Assembly (NCBI GenBank): GCA_007133145.1
Contig: SLNF01000222.1
Location: 1-5,741, forward strand
From: Nitriliruptorales bacterium
Lineage (GTDB): Bacteria; Actinomycetota; Nitriliruptoria; Euzebyales; Egibacteraceae
DNA length: 5,741 nt
Direction of reading: 5' to 3'
The notes under the pieces were generated by a model, which did not search any database, was not told the origin of the DNA, and saw nothing but the letters and a program-made list of their open reading frames with translations. Shown here piece by piece: positions 5,407-5,741 of the stretch (within the stretch, counting starts at the first letter, position 1; each line of letters opens with the position of its first letter). Made by a program: the position numbers and the translations under genes.

Positions 5407-5522
5407 GGGCGGGTTCCGGTCGAGCCTACGCACGCGGCAAGCGCCGGGGGGTCTGGCGCGAGGCGCCCGCCCAACTCCGCGCACCCTCGAGTGCGACCCC
5501 GCCTCGCCCGCTCCAGCGGCGA
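5407..5522. other. Convergent spacer between PspC and the right-edge gene
   Basis: 116 nt between two facing stop codons, with no gene. It contains the three-part GC-rich inverted repeat at 5441-5467 and a C-rich stretch after it. Nothing else stands out. Confidence 0.5.
5441..5467. terminator. Alternative GC-rich hairpins between convergent genes
   Basis: GCGCC (5441-5445), GGCGC (5455-5459) and GCGCC (5463-5467) lie in a row. The middle arm can pair with either the left arm (9-nt loop) or the right arm (3-nt GAG loop), giving two mutually exclusive 5-bp stems. The position between convergent stops suits a bidirectional terminator, but there is no T-run on either strand. Confidence 0.25.
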
Positions 5523-5741
5523 TCAGGCTCCGGCGTCGTGCGGCAGCGGCGTCTGCTGGTGGAGCAGCAGCCGCCAGTGGCCGTCGCGTTGGGCGTAGGC
5601 GCTGCTCATCTGTGCCCGGTAGGTCTGCGCGCCCCGCTGGCCGGTGAACCGGTAGGTCACCAGCGCGACGTCGTCGACCGGGCGCCGCAGCTGTGCCTCG
5701 GCGATGTCGACCTCGTCCCAGCCGTCGCTGCGGTCGATCGC
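5523..5741 (-). CDS. C-terminal part of an NTF2/SnoaL/DUF4440-like protein (5' partial)
   Basis: The minus-strand frame is open from the right edge to a TGA at 5523-5525 and encodes 72 residues, with the N-terminus outside the window. The segment DDVALVTYRFTGQRGAQTYR is followed by AQMSSAYAQRDGHWRLLLHQ and QTPL, matching the last strands of small alpha+beta-barrel NTF2-like proteins (SnoaL and DUF4440 groups). The paired pattern of a VTYR-type strand, a strand carrying an SSAY-type motif and a HWRLLLHQQTP end is typical there. These domains serve as ligand-binding pockets, as small enzymes such as isomerases or cyclases, or as polyketide-tailoring proteins. No catalytic residue can be assigned from the C-terminal half. 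The family assignment is by pattern recognition. It converges on the PspC gene. Confidence 0.75.
   Translation of the reverse strand, partial: AIDRSDGWDEVDIAEAQLRRPVDDVALVTYRFTGQRGAQTYRAQMSSAYAQRDGHWRLLLHQQTPLPHDAGA

Noticed and set aside
5030..5647. A 205-codon plus-strand frame crossing the PspC gene and the convergent spacer.
   Set aside because: It is out of frame with PspC, rich in Arg/Ser/Pro, and extends into the oppositely oriented NTF2-like gene. Its only start overlaps the TAGGAT box and has no SD.

Overview
The window looks like a piece of chromosome from a high-GC actinobacterium-like bacterium. The evidence is strong G/C bias at third codon positions, TAGGAT-type -10 elements, an apparently leaderless regulator gene, clear AGGAGG-type ribosome binding sites on other genes, and family members typical of actinobacteria (a mycobacterial-style nitroreductase, a TPR-LuxR regulator, a small PspC protein). 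No species can be named from this sequence. There are no RNA genes, insertion sequences, CRISPR arrays or phage genes, and I see nothing like a defence system.

Layout: positions 1-64 are the last 20 codons of an unidentified plus-strand gene. It converges on a minus-strand pair made of a class I SAM-dependent methyltransferase (944-1825) followed 28 nt later by a nitroreductase-family flavoprotein (187-915). A 144-nt divergent control region (1826-1969) separates the pair from a 550-residue plus-strand regulator (1970-3622), which has a TPR-like helical sensor and a C-terminal LuxR-type helix-turn-helix. That control region carries an unusual dyad at 1869-1890, a possible minus-strand promoter, and a TAGGAT box placed so that the regulator mRNA would begin at its own ATG. 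Next come an alpha/beta hydrolase of the monoacylglycerol-lipase-like group (3821-4801), a mostly noncoding stretch with a promoter candidate and a short direct repeat (4802-5142), a small PspC-domain membrane protein (5143-5406), and, converging from the right edge, the C-terminal 72 residues of a probable NTF2/SnoaL/DUF4440-like protein (5523-5741).

How the genes may work together: the methyltransferase and nitroreductase are probably co-transcribed, and their divergent placement from the LuxR-type regulator makes them natural candidate targets for it. This is inferred from arrangement only. The hydrolase could be read through from the regulator or have its own promoter. The PspC gene appears to be an independent unit with a leader of about 105 nt. 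The most interesting points are regulatory: the dyad and leaderless start in the divergent region, and the repeat and leader upstream of pspC. I found no convincing new multi-gene system.
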